From assembly GCA_963793095.1 (NCBI GenBank), contig CAWBYY010000004.1:124001-188000 (forward strand): DNA of 64,000 bases, read 5' to 3'. Position numbers and translations under genes: made by a program. How positions within the stretch are numbered: position 1 is the stretch's first letter; the number at the start of each line of letters is the position of its first letter. The DNA is from CAVWDI01 sp963793095 (lineage in GTDB: Bacteria > Chloroflexota > Anaerolineae > Anaerolineales > UBA4823). The notes beneath the pieces were generated by a model that was given only the letters and a program-made list of their open reading frames with translations, was not told the DNA's origin and did not search any database. Below are positions 28,694 through 39,145 of the stretch, one piece after another.

Positions 28694-29617
28694 TTATTGT
28701 TCCAGATAACTATCTGCGTATATGACATTATTTAATAGAATTTGGCAGGTTTTCCATATAGCAACTTGTCCAGGATCACTTAAATCAAAATCTTCCTGTT
28801 TTGGTTGATCCATTTCCCGAATCCGGTCTGCAATTTTTATATATACTTTTCCTATCGGGGTGCTATCATCCACTTCTTCGATTATTCGAATTGTTTCTTT
28901 GAGTTCTTCATCAAATGGATCGGCAATCATCATTTTTAAATCCACACCCATTAACATTGCGCAGTAAACCCTGTTGATTAAAGAGCGATTTTTTTCCGGT
29001 ACTGCATTCGAGACATTCGACATGCCTATTGAAATTTGTGGAGGTGGATCCCATGCAAATTGGAGTGTCCTGACTGCCTCCAATAATTCCGGGGCGTATT
29101 CCTGACAGCCAGATACAGTTAAGACCAGCGGGTCAATAATTAAATCTTCAATAGGGAAATCAATTTCCAGTGCCCGAGGTATTAATTGTTCCAATGCGAT
29201 TGTAACCCTCTCATCAGCGCTGACCGGGATACCGCTTTTGCCCATGGTTAAGGCGATTAATTTTGCATTATATTTTTTGGCCAAGGGCGGGACTTTTTCC
29301 AACCTCTCCGGCTCGGCAGAGGTTGAATTTACAATAGGCTGTGCTTTTGTAACTCTTTTTAATCCTGCTTCTATCCCCAACACATTGGTGCTGTCAAAAC
29401 TTAAAGGAACATCAATTACCGTTTCCAATGTTTCGACCATCCAGGGAAAAATTTCCTCCCAGTCTTTTTTTCTTGGACCGAGATTGACATCGATTGCAGA
29501 TGCACCGGCTTCAACCTGGCGAATTGCTAAATCCATAAAAAATTCACGGTCGCGATTATTCAGCGCCTCCTTCACTTGACTTGAAATAATATGAATATTC
29601 TCTCCAATTATATACAT
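28694..29617 (-). CDS. acsE: Methyltetrahydrofolate:corrinoid/iron-sulfur protein methyltransferase
   Basis: Moves the methyl group of 5-methyl-THF to the cobalt of the corrinoid protein AcsC/AcsD. Pterin-binding TIM barrel: GENIHII at the N-terminus, DVNLGPRKKDWEE, PLSFDSTN, NSTSAEPERL and ISIGMSNVSNAVP. The characterised enzyme is about 262 residues. This one has 307, with an extra acidic C-terminal helical segment after about 265. A strong AAGGAAGG precedes the ATG. It is the last gene of the acs operon. Confidence 0.9.
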   Translation of the reverse strand: MYIIGENIHIISSQVKEALNNRDREFFMDLAIRQVEAGASAIDVNLGPRKKDWEEIFPWMVETLETVIDVPLSFDSTNVLGIEAGLKRVTKAQPIVNSTSAEPERLEKVPPLAKKYNAKLIALTMGKSGIPVSADERVTIALEQLIPRALEIDFPIEDLIIDPLVLTVSGCQEYAPELLEAVRTLQFAWDPPPQISIGMSNVSNAVPEKNRSLINRVYCAMLMGVDLKMMIADPFDEELKETIRIIEEVDDSTPIGKVYIKIADRIREMDQPKQEDFDLSDPGQVAIWKTCQILLNNVIYADSYLEQ

Positions 29618-29638
29618 TTTGAACCTTCCTTAAATAAA

Positions 29639-31582
29639 TCAAATTTTTTTAATTTCTTCTCGTGCATTCATTACTGTAGGAAAAAGGGATAAATCGGTAT
29701 GCGGCAAAAACAAAGCTGACATAAAAGCTTCGTAAAAGCTGTTATCTGCTGACAATTCAATATACGTCATTCTAGTAGATATATTTTGAATTCGGGTAAG
29801 CGCAATTGTATCAATCAATGCGTAATAAGCACCTTTAACCGATGTGTTCCCTAGAAATTGAAATCGTTCCCAGGGCATATCAGGAAGCAAACCAATTTCA
29901 ATTGCTTTCTCAATATTAATATACTTTCCGAAGGAGCCACCAATTAGCATTTGTTCAGTAATTTCTAATGGAATTCCAACACTTTGGGCCAATACCTGAT
30001 AACCAGCAAATATAGCCCCTTTGGCTCTTATTAAATTATCAATATCAACCGCAGTAATAACAATATCGTTGTTCGTTTGAGTTTGATCCTTCCAGACAAC
30101 AACATACTCCATACCATGCTCGCCTTCACGAACACGGTCTGTAGATAAACCTGACTTTATATTTCCAGCTTTATCCACGATACCAGTCATAAATAATTCC
30201 GCTAAAAGTGAAATCAATCCACTTCCACAAATACCACGTGGTCGACCTCCGCCAATAACTCGAATTGAGGATTCCAATGTGTTCCCATTTATCCATACTT
30301 CCTCGATAGCACCTTTTGTAGCTCTCATTCCATTTACAACACCCGCTCCTTCAAAAGCCGGCCCTGCGGAACAGGCACAGGTAACTAACCACTCATTCGA
30401 ACCGAGGACAATTTCGCCATTTGTTCCAACATCCATGAATAATGTAGTCCTTGTTGTATCATCCATACCGGAAGAGTACACACCAGCAGTGATATCGGAG
30501 CCAACATAGCTGGCTACCCCTGGCAAACAAATCACTGTTGCTTCAGGGTTAATATCCAATCCCACTTCTTGAGCAGAAAATATTGGTAGTTGATTTACTG
30601 CTGTAACGAAAGGCGAAAGGCGGATACTGATAGCTGGAATACCCAGGAAGAGATGCATCATAGTGCTGTTACCTGCGATTGCCGCCTTCACTATATTTGA
30701 AGGTTTGCAAATCGCACCTTTTATTCTTTTACATGTAGTTCCAATCAGCTCGTTGATGGTTGATAATACTAATGAACGCAATTCCTCAGCGCCATTTTCC
30801 TTGGAGGAATAAACTATCCTTGATATGATATCTTCCCCTCTAGAAATTTGCTGGTTATACTCAGATGCTTGCGCCTTCACCTTTCCACTGATTAAATCTA
30901 CTAACCAAACTGTAACAGTGGTGGTACCGATATCAATTGCTATCCCCCAAATTGGGCTTCCTTGTTGAACCTCTCCGGGTTGTAAATCAATTAATCGAAC
31001 TGCTTCTTTTCCCGCTCCCTCCATCGATGAGACATCCAGAATCGCAGTAATTTTCCAGTTAGACGAACGGAGCACATCTCCAATTTGACGATATTGATTT
31101 AGAGAAATTTCTATATCCTGGAAGCCAAAGTCTCGCCTGAAGGCTGCTTTAATCCGGTTTGCATCATCAATCTGATCCTCCATATTTGGAGGGGTTATTT
31201 CTGAATAAATTCTTCTTATTGTTTGGGTTGTTGTTGCATCATAATTATCTGGAACTTGAACATCAGCAACTGTTTTATCTGTGGTTAATATCCGCTCGAT
31301 CTTCTCCTGTGGGGGAATGGATACAGTGAGATCGCTTTCAATCACAGTCTGGCAGGAAAGTGCCAATCCTTTCTCAATATCTTTCGATGAAAGCCTTAAT
31401 GAACTGCGACGGCGCACTGAACCTGATTTTACGTGAACAGCGCACCGTCCGCATCGCCCCTGCCCTCCGCAGGGTTGAGTGATTTCGACCCCAGCCAATC
31501 TCGCCGCTTCTGAAATTAAACTCCCACTTTCAACTTCAATGGGTTCAGAAACGGTATCAAATTTTATTTTTATCCTAGCCAT
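29639..31582 (-). CDS. acsV: Reductive activator of the corrinoid protein (RACo / AcsV)
   Basis: ATP-dependent activator that re-reduces Co(II) corrinoid to Co(I). An N-terminal plant-type [2Fe-2S] ferredoxin domain has Cys38, Cys44, Cys47 and Cys77. A linker and middle domain follow, then an ASKHA ATPase domain starting at IAIDIGTTTVTVWLV, with MDVGTNGEIVLG, SAGPAFEGA and GSGLISL. The 647 residues match RACo-type proteins. Position between acsC and acsE supports the assignment. Confidence 0.92.
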   Translation of the reverse strand: MARIKIKFDTVSEPIEVESGSLISEAARLAGVEITQPCGGQGRCGRCAVHVKSGSVRRRSSLRLSSKDIEKGLALSCQTVIESDLTVSIPPQEKIERILTTDKTVADVQVPDNYDATTTQTIRRIYSEITPPNMEDQIDDANRIKAAFRRDFGFQDIEISLNQYRQIGDVLRSSNWKITAILDVSSMEGAGKEAVRLIDLQPGEVQQGSPIWGIAIDIGTTTVTVWLVDLISGKVKAQASEYNQQISRGEDIISRIVYSSKENGAEELRSLVLSTINELIGTTCKRIKGAICKPSNIVKAAIAGNSTMMHLFLGIPAISIRLSPFVTAVNQLPIFSAQEVGLDINPEATVICLPGVASYVGSDITAGVYSSGMDDTTRTTLFMDVGTNGEIVLGSNEWLVTCACSAGPAFEGAGVVNGMRATKGAIEEVWINGNTLESSIRVIGGGRPRGICGSGLISLLAELFMTGIVDKAGNIKSGLSTDRVREGEHGMEYVVVWKDQTQTNNDIVITAVDIDNLIRAKGAIFAGYQVLAQSVGIPLEITEQMLIGGSFGKYINIEKAIEIGLLPDMPWERFQFLGNTSVKGAYYALIDTIALTRIQNISTRMTYIELSADNSFYEAFMSALFLPHTDLSLFPTVMNAREEIKKI

Positions 31583-31632
31583 ACATGGTAAGCTTTCTCG
31601 ATTATGTAGATGGGTAGAGCGCTTTCTCCTTT

Positions 31633-32967
31633 TTACACCAATACTTGTTTCATAAATTTGGGGATATCAACAGCTTCGCGTGGACCAACAATAATTTCCC
31701 AATCCGGAAGTTCCTCTTCTAATTCGCCTGATAGAACAGCAGTATGGCCAGGTATTACAAGTTTCCTTTTGTTAATCTTTTCGGGTAGATTATATTCTTT
31801 AACAGATTTCGCTATCCTTTCTGCATCGAATTTCCCGGCAGCCCAGGCAGTTAGAACACTCATTCCTTCTGAATCAGTAACTAATAACCAGGCAGGATTA
31901 CCTGAACTTTCCACTTCATTTGCTACACTGAAATATGTTATGCTGAAGTTTGTTGTAACCAGCACTGGTTCATCGGGAGTTGGGTTATTTATTTCGTATA
32001 AACCTGGTTTTACCTGGATTGGTTTTTGAGGGTCCGTGAATATATTTTCTCGCAACACAAGCAGCGGATAAGCAGTTTCTGGTGAGAAATTGTCAATAAT
32101 AATAAAGCTGCTGTATTTTCCTATCGCTTGGGCAGCCAATGCGACTTCCAATGTCGGGTCATTAACGTCACCAGGAAGGCTCAGAATTGGAAAACCAAAT
32201 GGTCGGAAGTTTTTCTTCAGAGCCATCCTGCGAATCAATGTGTTAGCCAGTAATGATCCATAAAATCCTCGTTGAGCAGGTGAGATAACGATGTCTCTTA
32301 CACCAGATTTCTGGACTTTATTTGATATATCTACCATTTGATCCAGCGAATCCGCTTGAACAGCTACGGGCAGTCCTCTATTGCTCGCGATCTCCGCAAT
32401 AGCCTGCCAGTTCTCCCCATTTGCAAAACATATTAAGGGTTTTTCATCTTCTGAAAGGATTTCAAGACCCGAAGCCAATTCTTCTGGATTTCCAATTAGA
32501 ATTAACGGCAGCTTGCTGTTTTCTCGGATTGTTTTAATCGTAGCCGCATAATCCCCACCATCCGATTGGACTGCCAGGCCGCTCATTGTTAACTCAATAC
32601 CTACATATTCCACTTTATAAGCATCTACTTCAGTTACCTTTTCTTTCACTTCCATGGGAGATTGGCTGTCATAAATCCTTAGAAACAGCCCCGGCCGGTT
32701 ATAAAATGTCTTCTCATGCCGGAACAAAACAACTTCATTACCAGCCTTAACTTCATAGCCGTTAGATTTTATCGATAATGGTCTGACAGGTGGGGCAGCC
32801 GCTTCTGAAAGTTGTTCGGTTGCTTCCTCGCTTACATGTGGGCATAAATCTAATTCAACCTGCTTCGCAGCTAATTTCATGGCAAAAGCAAGACATGTAG
32901 GAAATCCGCAATCCTTACAGTTTGTCTGTGGAAGCAGTTTATAAATTTGAATTCCTGATAACGCCAT
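31633..32967 (-). CDS. acsC: Corrinoid/iron-sulfur protein large subunit
   Basis: Gamma subunit of the corrinoid protein that carries the methyl group from AcsE to AcsB. The N-terminal [4Fe-4S] domain has Cys17, Cys20, Cys25 and Cys42 (NCKDCGFPTC). A TIM barrel and a C-terminal B12-binding domain follow (LLVTDSEGMSVLTAWAAGKF, LVIPGHTAVLSGELEEEL). 444 residues, the normal length. GGAG precedes the ATG. Its usual partner AcsD is encoded upstream as the C-terminal part of the AcsB fusion. Confidence 0.93.
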   Translation of the reverse strand: MALSGIQIYKLLPQTNCKDCGFPTCLAFAMKLAAKQVELDLCPHVSEEATEQLSEAAAPPVRPLSIKSNGYEVKAGNEVVLFRHEKTFYNRPGLFLRIYDSQSPMEVKEKVTEVDAYKVEYVGIELTMSGLAVQSDGGDYAATIKTIRENSKLPLILIGNPEELASGLEILSEDEKPLICFANGENWQAIAEIASNRGLPVAVQADSLDQMVDISNKVQKSGVRDIVISPAQRGFYGSLLANTLIRRMALKKNFRPFGFPILSLPGDVNDPTLEVALAAQAIGKYSSFIIIDNFSPETAYPLLVLRENIFTDPQKPIQVKPGLYEINNPTPDEPVLVTTNFSITYFSVANEVESSGNPAWLLVTDSEGMSVLTAWAAGKFDAERIAKSVKEYNLPEKINKRKLVIPGHTAVLSGELEEELPDWEIIVGPREAVDIPKFMKQVLV

Positions 32968-33020
32968 ATTTAATCTCCAGTGTGAATATTACAAAATTGT
33001 TATATTAACGGTGTTATTCC

Positions 33021-36000
33021 CTATTTGCCCTTCATTAAATCTTCTATAGCGATCCTAATACGTCTTAAGCTTTCTGGGTGGCGCAAGGCAACAATATTCG
33101 CGCCTGATTCAATCAGCATCACTGAAGTAAGCGTCTCCCATGTAATCGCTCTCTCTTTCCATTCCCCCCACTCCTCAGGAACGCCCTCGCCGACCTTGGA
33201 CTCTTTGGCTTTCCAGCATTCCTGACCAGGTGTTACCAGCATTGGCATCTGGGTCATACTATCGCCCTGAAGTGCTGCTAACCTTAACCGTTCCATTACA
33301 GAGTAACCATACTCAAAACCGTAGCCTAAAGCTCCAGTTGTTGGATCCATAATGATTCTGTCCAGCGGCAGACCCATATCACTTATTAAAATATTGAGTT
33401 GTTTTGCAAGATTCACATCCATTGCGGTTCTTGCGTCAACTAGGTGGCCATTTGCCATCGCAGTAGCAACAATAGTGCGGTAATTTTTATCCTCGCACAC
33501 TCCTAATAAGAGCCGTTCACCTTTAAACTTCTCAGCGATTGGCACCAGAAGTTCATTGTCCAATTCTGCCTGACCGGGTCCAAAAACTATCAAAGGGAGC
33601 CCGCTTGCTTTCAGGGCAACTTCAACAGCATTTACTGCCTTATCAGGGGTATTAGGATTGCCTTCTGCATCCGTTAGTGAAAGGTTCAGCAGGATTAAAT
33701 CAGCCCCTATCCTTTCTGCCTCGGTTGCCCAATCAGATGGCGAATTTGTCACCTCTCCCCATTCGTTAAGTAAAATTTCGGACCAATCATCTGGCCTACG
33801 GTCAACAATTTCAACCGCGATAGCTGGTTTGTTAATAATTTTCCCTTCAAAGTCCATAAAAGGCATCGCAGTTTCTCCCCCGATTTCAACAACACGTTCC
33901 CTTGTTCCACCTTCTTCTTGGGTCGCACCAAGTCTGACTACCCTTACCTGACCAGACCAATCTTCTTTTAAAAATTCAGTTTTAGTATGTTCCGAAATCC
34001 AAGGCTTATCCTTTGGAAGTTCTACTTTCTTAATTTCCAACTCGGAAATCTCGTCTGTTTCGATAGGGAAAGTGGGGGTAATGGCTGATTTAAGTGTGGT
34101 TGAAGGGGTCTGTAATTCACCGGAATCAAAACCACCCAATTCTGTTAACGCTGCTATAAGCGCTCTGCGCAAGATATCAACCGCTTTCTCAGCCCGGTCT
34201 TCCGGTTCTTCGACAGTTCTTTTAATTCCTGAAATATCAGGTTCTTTATCAATTACCGGTGTTTTCACTTTCGGTTTTTCAACTTCAGGAGTTTCAGGTT
34301 CAGTTGAGGCTTTTTCCTCATGGATTTCTAGCTCGGGTTTAACTTCAGTTTTTTCAATGGCTGCTTCGATAACCGCCTCTGCCTGAGCTAACGTCTCTTG
34401 GGCTCTAACTTCCTCAGTCCTCTCTTTTGCTTGCATGGGTTCCATTGCAAGAACTGGGTGTTCCTTTTCCTTTAACCACTCCTGCAAGTTCTCAACTGTA
34501 TCAATTGTTGAACCATCCGCAATACGGTCAATAAGGTCTGGAATCCCTTCTCGTTCTGCGACTACCTGAAATTCAGCTGCCATAGTTTCTTTGAGATTCT
34601 TGCTCATCCAAACCACTCGTTTAAAACCACCATCAGCAGATATGAATTTTGGGCTTATGAGGTAGTATTTTCCAACACCCATAACACCGGGGGTTTGCAA
34701 GCCTCCTCCGGCGATTCCAGCCAGTGTGCTGAATTTCATTCCCGCTGGGGTCATTCCCGTGTCTTCCCTGCTTACAATCATTACCCCGTTAACTTCTGGG
34801 ATCACCATGACGATGCATTCAAAACATCCGCATGCAGTCATCGGATTTTCCATAATCGAATACATTGATACTTCTTGAACAACACCATGCGATCCCTGTT
34901 TCGCGTATTCGTTTGTACCTTCCCAGTAACCTCTATCGAAGTCAATAATTTTTCCCAGAGGAATCGGTTGATTTGGTCCGGTGGGATTAATACTGAAAGA
35001 AGCTTTACAATCAAGCCAGTTGTATGCACCACATAATCCCAGTCTCTCCGGGCTGATCACACAAACATGATCAGGAGCAAAAGACTGGCATAATGTGCAG
35101 GAATAAAAATCATCTACTTTATCATCGGTCAGATCAGCCAATCTTCGATTTCGGAAATCGTAAGACGCTCTGGCTGTTTGCAGCCATTCTTTCAACTTCT
35201 CCGGATCAGTGTACAAGGTCACTTCAACTTTATCGACAATTGCACCAAAATCGGTTTTGAACCGGGCGTGCAGAATTTTTCCAAAGTGTTCCAGATCGAA
35301 ACCCTTTTCGGAAGCAGCGTTCGAAATCCGAATCCAGGCAATATCTCTCTGGCCAATGTGCTGGATACCGGAAGCGCCGTTGATGAAATAGTGAATTTGT
35401 CTTTCTAAAACAGGTTCAAAATCTTCCTGCATCTTTCGGCCGGCAACTTTGACTACGATGCCTAAATCCATCGCACCTTGCGGATCTTTATCTGCAAACC
35501 CTTCACCGATTACTTCGACTTTACCATCCACTACTTCATCCAAGGGGGCCATAAACAGATATTCAAAGCATCGTGAATATTTTCCGCCAAATTCAACCCG
35601 CATATCAGACTTTCTTACAACCTCACCCTCAAATGCAGAGCCATACGGGACTGGAACGGGCACATCAGCCAGTTTTATTTTTACCCCGCGTGATTTCAAT
35701 ACACTTTTGTACTAGCCGTTCAGCTTTTTCAAGATCATCTTTTCCATCAATTTCTTCAAAAGGCATTGAAACCACATGCTCATATGTAGTAACACCTGTT
35801 GGCAGTATTTCAGGGATAACAGTATCAGCAATCACAGGAAATCCAAAATTTATCGCTCCCGCTGCAGCAGCATATTTAAGGTCATCGACCTCTCCCAGAG
35901 CAAGTACAAATGCGAATACTCTTTCTTTATTATATAGAAGGATGTCTCTTGTCCTGCCTGCTTCGATACCGCCAAAGGTCAGAGCCGATCTCGATGCAAA

Positions 36001-36703
36001 TCCCAGAGCATAAATCGCGCTCAGTGTATCAGTCCCGAATGGTACTGTATATGTGTCGTATCCTAGTTCAACTCCTTCTTCAACAAGTTGGTGAATTATC
36101 GAACGTCCGTTGACATTACCAGAAAGGAAAGTGAGAATGTTTCGCTTTTGAAGTTCACGGACAATTTTAACGGCAACCTCGTTGGATTTTGCAGCACCAA
36201 CTATCGCGGCAAATCCTGGCATCCGCCCATCCACTAATTGAATGCCCCAAGATCGGAGTTGAATATCATCGATCGGTCCATTCAAATGTCCGAGTAAACC
36301 ACCACCATTATCTGAATAGGAAGTACCTCCTGCCAGTTCAAATCCTTCCATTTTTTCAGGTTCGGTTCCATAAACAAACCGGATCGCCTCAATTGTTTCA
36401 GCTGCGTAAAGAGTCGCCATACCGCTGTCCAATGTTTCACCTAGATATGGTGTCCATTTTTTCTCAGAAGGTAATGGATGCAGTAATTGTCTTGAGTAAT
36501 TTTAAAATCTCTTTCAGTTCACCGAGCGTGTTTACCTCTTTGCCAGTCATCGCCAGGATCAACGGTAAATAATATGCGGTATTTGGGAATGATACTGGTG
36601 CATCAGCTCCCTTTTCCTTAAGAGCATGCTCAAGCATCACTTCAGCCTCTGTAACAATCGCATTCGCACCCCTGATTGCACGCGTAGCTATGTATTTAGA
36701 CAT
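33021..36703 (-). CDS. acsB-acsD: Acetyl-CoA synthase fused to corrinoid protein small subunit (AcsB::AcsD), two frameshifts
   Basis: One gene of about 1227 codons if two extra bases are ignored. AcsB (roughly the first 755 residues) makes acetyl-CoA from CO, methyl-corrinoid and CoA. The A-cluster ligands are all present: YSCTLCQSFAPDHVC, ERLGLCGA and ACGCFE. An unbroken frame (33021-35699) then runs through a linker of about 150 residues rich in Glu, Lys, Pro and Thr into a complete AcsD (LGATQEEGGTR, MPFMDFEG, DPTTGALGYGFEY, RHPESLRR). The frameshifts are in the AcsB part: one extra base near 36492-36493 (CAAG) and one in CCCC at 35684-35687. GGAGG precedes the ATG at 36703. The fusion point itself is not at a frameshift. 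Confidence 0.88.
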
Positions 36704-36730
36704 TCAAAATCCTCCAATATTCTGTACTTA

Positions 36731-38749
36731 CTAATCTGCCGCCACACCATAAATCGCTTCTTTTCTCTGACTCAGTGGTAAACTCTCAAGTTCAAGCATT
36801 CGAGTATCTCCACTCTTACCCCATTTTGCTGGATCGTAAACCGGAAGACCGAATTCTGCCCTTTTTAGATCTATATGTTCGATTGTTTTCCGAATCATAT
36901 CATCAGGATCTGCAATAAACTCCATCTTCCCGCCGTATAACTTTTCCCATCCTTTACTGATGTAATTAAGTACGATATCACTATCGGCAACACGGTCTGG
37001 CATACCACCAATTGGGGAAGATCCGCCAAAAATTACATAGGCACCTGAAGCTACACAGTAGGTACCAATTGAAAGCGCTTTTTCACTCATCCACTCCGGA
37101 GCTAGACCGACAGCAGGGATTTTATCTATATCGTCACCTAAACCGCCTTCTTCCACCATTTGAGTTAGGACAGTGAGAATTCGTGAATTATCCACACACG
37201 AACCCATATGAAGTACAGGGGGTATCCCAACGGTCTCACAAATCTCCCGTAATCCAGGACCGACTTTATCCAGGCCTGCCTCACCGAGCAGTAATCCAAG
37301 TTTTGCACTAGCGATCGCTCCACAACCAGTCTCAACTACGAGGATATCCTGCTTTAATAATTCTTCTGTAACATAGGTATGCAGGTAATCCTGCTTGCTG
37401 CGTGGGTTATTACATCCCACTACCGCTGCAACACCCCGGATTCTCCCTGACATGATGGCATCATTCAATGGTCTGAATGAAGCCCTGTATGAACCTCCCA
37501 ACATGTAATTGATATATTCATGTGAAAATCCGGGTATCAAATCTTCCTTATCCTTTGGAATTTGAGTTACACCTCGGTTCTTATAATTATCAATGGCAGT
37601 TTTTAGGATCTCTTTGGCAATAGATAACGCCCGGTGTTCATCGAATTCGATATGTGTTGCCCCTTTGATTTTTACTTTTGGAGAGGTTGTAATGATCTGA
37701 GTATGGAAATTACTTGCCAGGTCTACAAGTGCCTGCATAATGCACTGTACGTCAACAATCATCGCCTCAACAGCCCCGGTTAAAATAGACAATTCCTGGT
37801 GCAAGAAGTTTCCGGCTGCAGGTATTCCCTGGCGCATAAGGATTTCATTTGCGGTACAGCATATACCGGATAAGTTTATTCCTTCAGCGCCCGCATCTTT
37901 GGCATACTTAATGATTTCTGGATCCTGCGTTGCAGCAACAATCATCTGGCTTAGAGTTGGTTCGTGGCCATGTACAACCACGTTTACCATATCATCCTTT
38001 AATACACCAAGATTTGCCTGTCCCAGTATTGGGGCTGGTGTTCCAAAAAGAATATCCGATACATCTGTCGCCAGTAAGCTTCCACCCCAACCATCTCCAA
38101 GTGCGGTTCTAACTGCATGTTGCAGAATATGTTCTGGATCTTGGTCATCGCCAATATGAGTCCGATGCAGCGCCTCTACAACCTCGCGGTCAATTCCTCG
38201 AGGAATAACTCCGTTTTCCTCCCAAACCTTTTTCCTTTTTTTCGGAGCACGGTTAACCAGTACTACTTCACCAGTCTGCTGGCCAAATTGAGCTATATAC
38301 AGGTCCGCTAAATCATTTGCAATTTCATTTGGTGATCTGCCTTCTATTGGTATATCATAATAAGCAGCAGTGGTTCTTAACTTTGCTACATCTCGAATAA
38401 CATATCCTTCCGCTTCACCATTTGCGACAGCTTTAAGAGTCATCGCCATATCGCGACCATGATCCGAATGGGCCGCTGCTCCAGCTGATATCGCCCGGAT
38501 GAAATTGCGTGCTTGAATAGTATCGATCGTTGCACCACAAACCCCGGTCTGTCCATCTTTAGTTAGTCGGCATGGTCCCATTCCACAAATCTTGCAGCAC
38601 ATACCGGCTCCTCCAATATTGCACGGCGGAAGTTCATCGGCGCGGCTGAATGCGGTAGATATTCCCAGTTCGTCCGCTCGAATCAACATTTCTTGTGCAG
38701 CAGGATCTGCTGTTCGTTCTTCCTGTGTTCTCATTTTCTTTGCCATCAC
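36731..38749 (-). CDS. cooS/acsA: Carbon monoxide dehydrogenase catalytic subunit
   Basis: Ni-Fe-S enzyme interconverting CO2 and CO. The 672 residues carry the B/D-cluster cysteines (Cys43, 51, 52, 55, 60, 71 in PPCNIGGAGMCCKICGMGPC and onward), HGHEPTLSQM, GICCTANEI, GCNNPRS, TGCGAIASAKLGL and MGSCVDNSRI of the C-cluster. The true start is probably the ATG at 38746: GGAGG lies eight bases ahead, inside the end of the upstream gene. It abuts the HMA-like gene and precedes acsB. No cooC nickel-insertion ATPase is nearby. Confidence 0.95.
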   Translation of the reverse strand: MMAKKMRTQEERTADPAAQEMLIRADELGISTAFSRADELPPCNIGGAGMCCKICGMGPCRLTKDGQTGVCGATIDTIQARNFIRAISAGAAAHSDHGRDMAMTLKAVANGEAEGYVIRDVAKLRTTAAYYDIPIEGRSPNEIANDLADLYIAQFGQQTGEVVLVNRAPKKRKKVWEENGVIPRGIDREVVEALHRTHIGDDQDPEHILQHAVRTALGDGWGGSLLATDVSDILFGTPAPILGQANLGVLKDDMVNVVVHGHEPTLSQMIVAATQDPEIIKYAKDAGAEGINLSGICCTANEILMRQGIPAAGNFLHQELSILTGAVEAMIVDVQCIMQALVDLASNFHTQIITTSPKVKIKGATHIEFDEHRALSIAKEILKTAIDNYKNRGVTQIPKDKEDLIPGFSHEYINYMLGGSYRASFRPLNDAIMSGRIRGVAAVVGCNNPRSKQDYLHTYVTEELLKQDILVVETGCGAIASAKLGLLLGEAGLDKVGPGLREICETVGIPPVLHMGSCVDNSRILTVLTQMVEEGGLGDDIDKIPAVGLAPEWMSEKALSIGTYCVASGAYVIFGGSSPIGGMPDRVADSDIVLNYISKGWEKLYGGKMEFIADPDDMIRKTIEHIDLKRAEFGLPVYDPAKWGKSGDTRMLELESLPLSQRKEAIYGVAAD

Positions 38750-39145
38750 TTATTCCTCCATATCACTTTTAAAAATACCAATACCAGGACAGTTCCATAA
38801 CGGTCTGCCAGTGTAATTCACATTCTGAGCGAAACTTACCACCTGTTTACTTGTTTCAAAAACCTCTGTGTGCCGAAAGTAGGATTCAGATCTATCCTCT
38901 TTCAAATATGTTGATGCATCCGCTTCAACCGGGAGTTTCCATTCACCAAAATATCCTGCTTCTTCCAAAACTTGCTCTATCTGACTTCCGGTCACTTTTT
39001 CGGGGTCAAATTTAACTTCAACCGCTTGAAAAGCGCTGCTGGCATAGATATCTTCAACCCCTGTGACTTCTTGTAAAATCCTTCTTACTTCAATAACATG
39101 ATGGTCCCCATACATTGCAGGCAGTTCATAAGTTATTGTTTCCAT
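38750..39145 (-). CDS. HMA-like small protein heading the CODH/ACS operon
   Basis: 131 residues, no signal peptide. Residues 1-70 look like a heavy-metal-associated (ferredoxin-fold) domain: a first strand, YGDHHVIEVRRIL where the metal loop would be, VTGVEDIYASSAFQAVEVKFDP, then an IEQVLEEAGY helix. The usual CxxC is missing and Asp-His-His occupies the loop. The second half is new, with NYTGRPLWNCPGIG containing the only cysteine. AAAGGA precedes the ATG, and its stop touches the cooS start. Gene order suggests a metal (nickel) chaperone or assembly factor for CODH/ACS. That is inference; I know of no characterised homologue. Confidence 0.7.
   Translation of the reverse strand: METITYELPAMYGDHHVIEVRRILQEVTGVEDIYASSAFQAVEVKFDPEKVTGSQIEQVLEEAGYFGEWKLPVEADASTYLKEDRSESYFRHTEVFETSKQVVSFAQNVNYTGRPLWNCPGIGIFKSDMEE

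Noticed and set aside
33749..33931. Short overlapping frames inside acsD and other long genes
   Set aside because: They lie wholly inside strongly conserved genes in another frame and show no independent motif or start signal.
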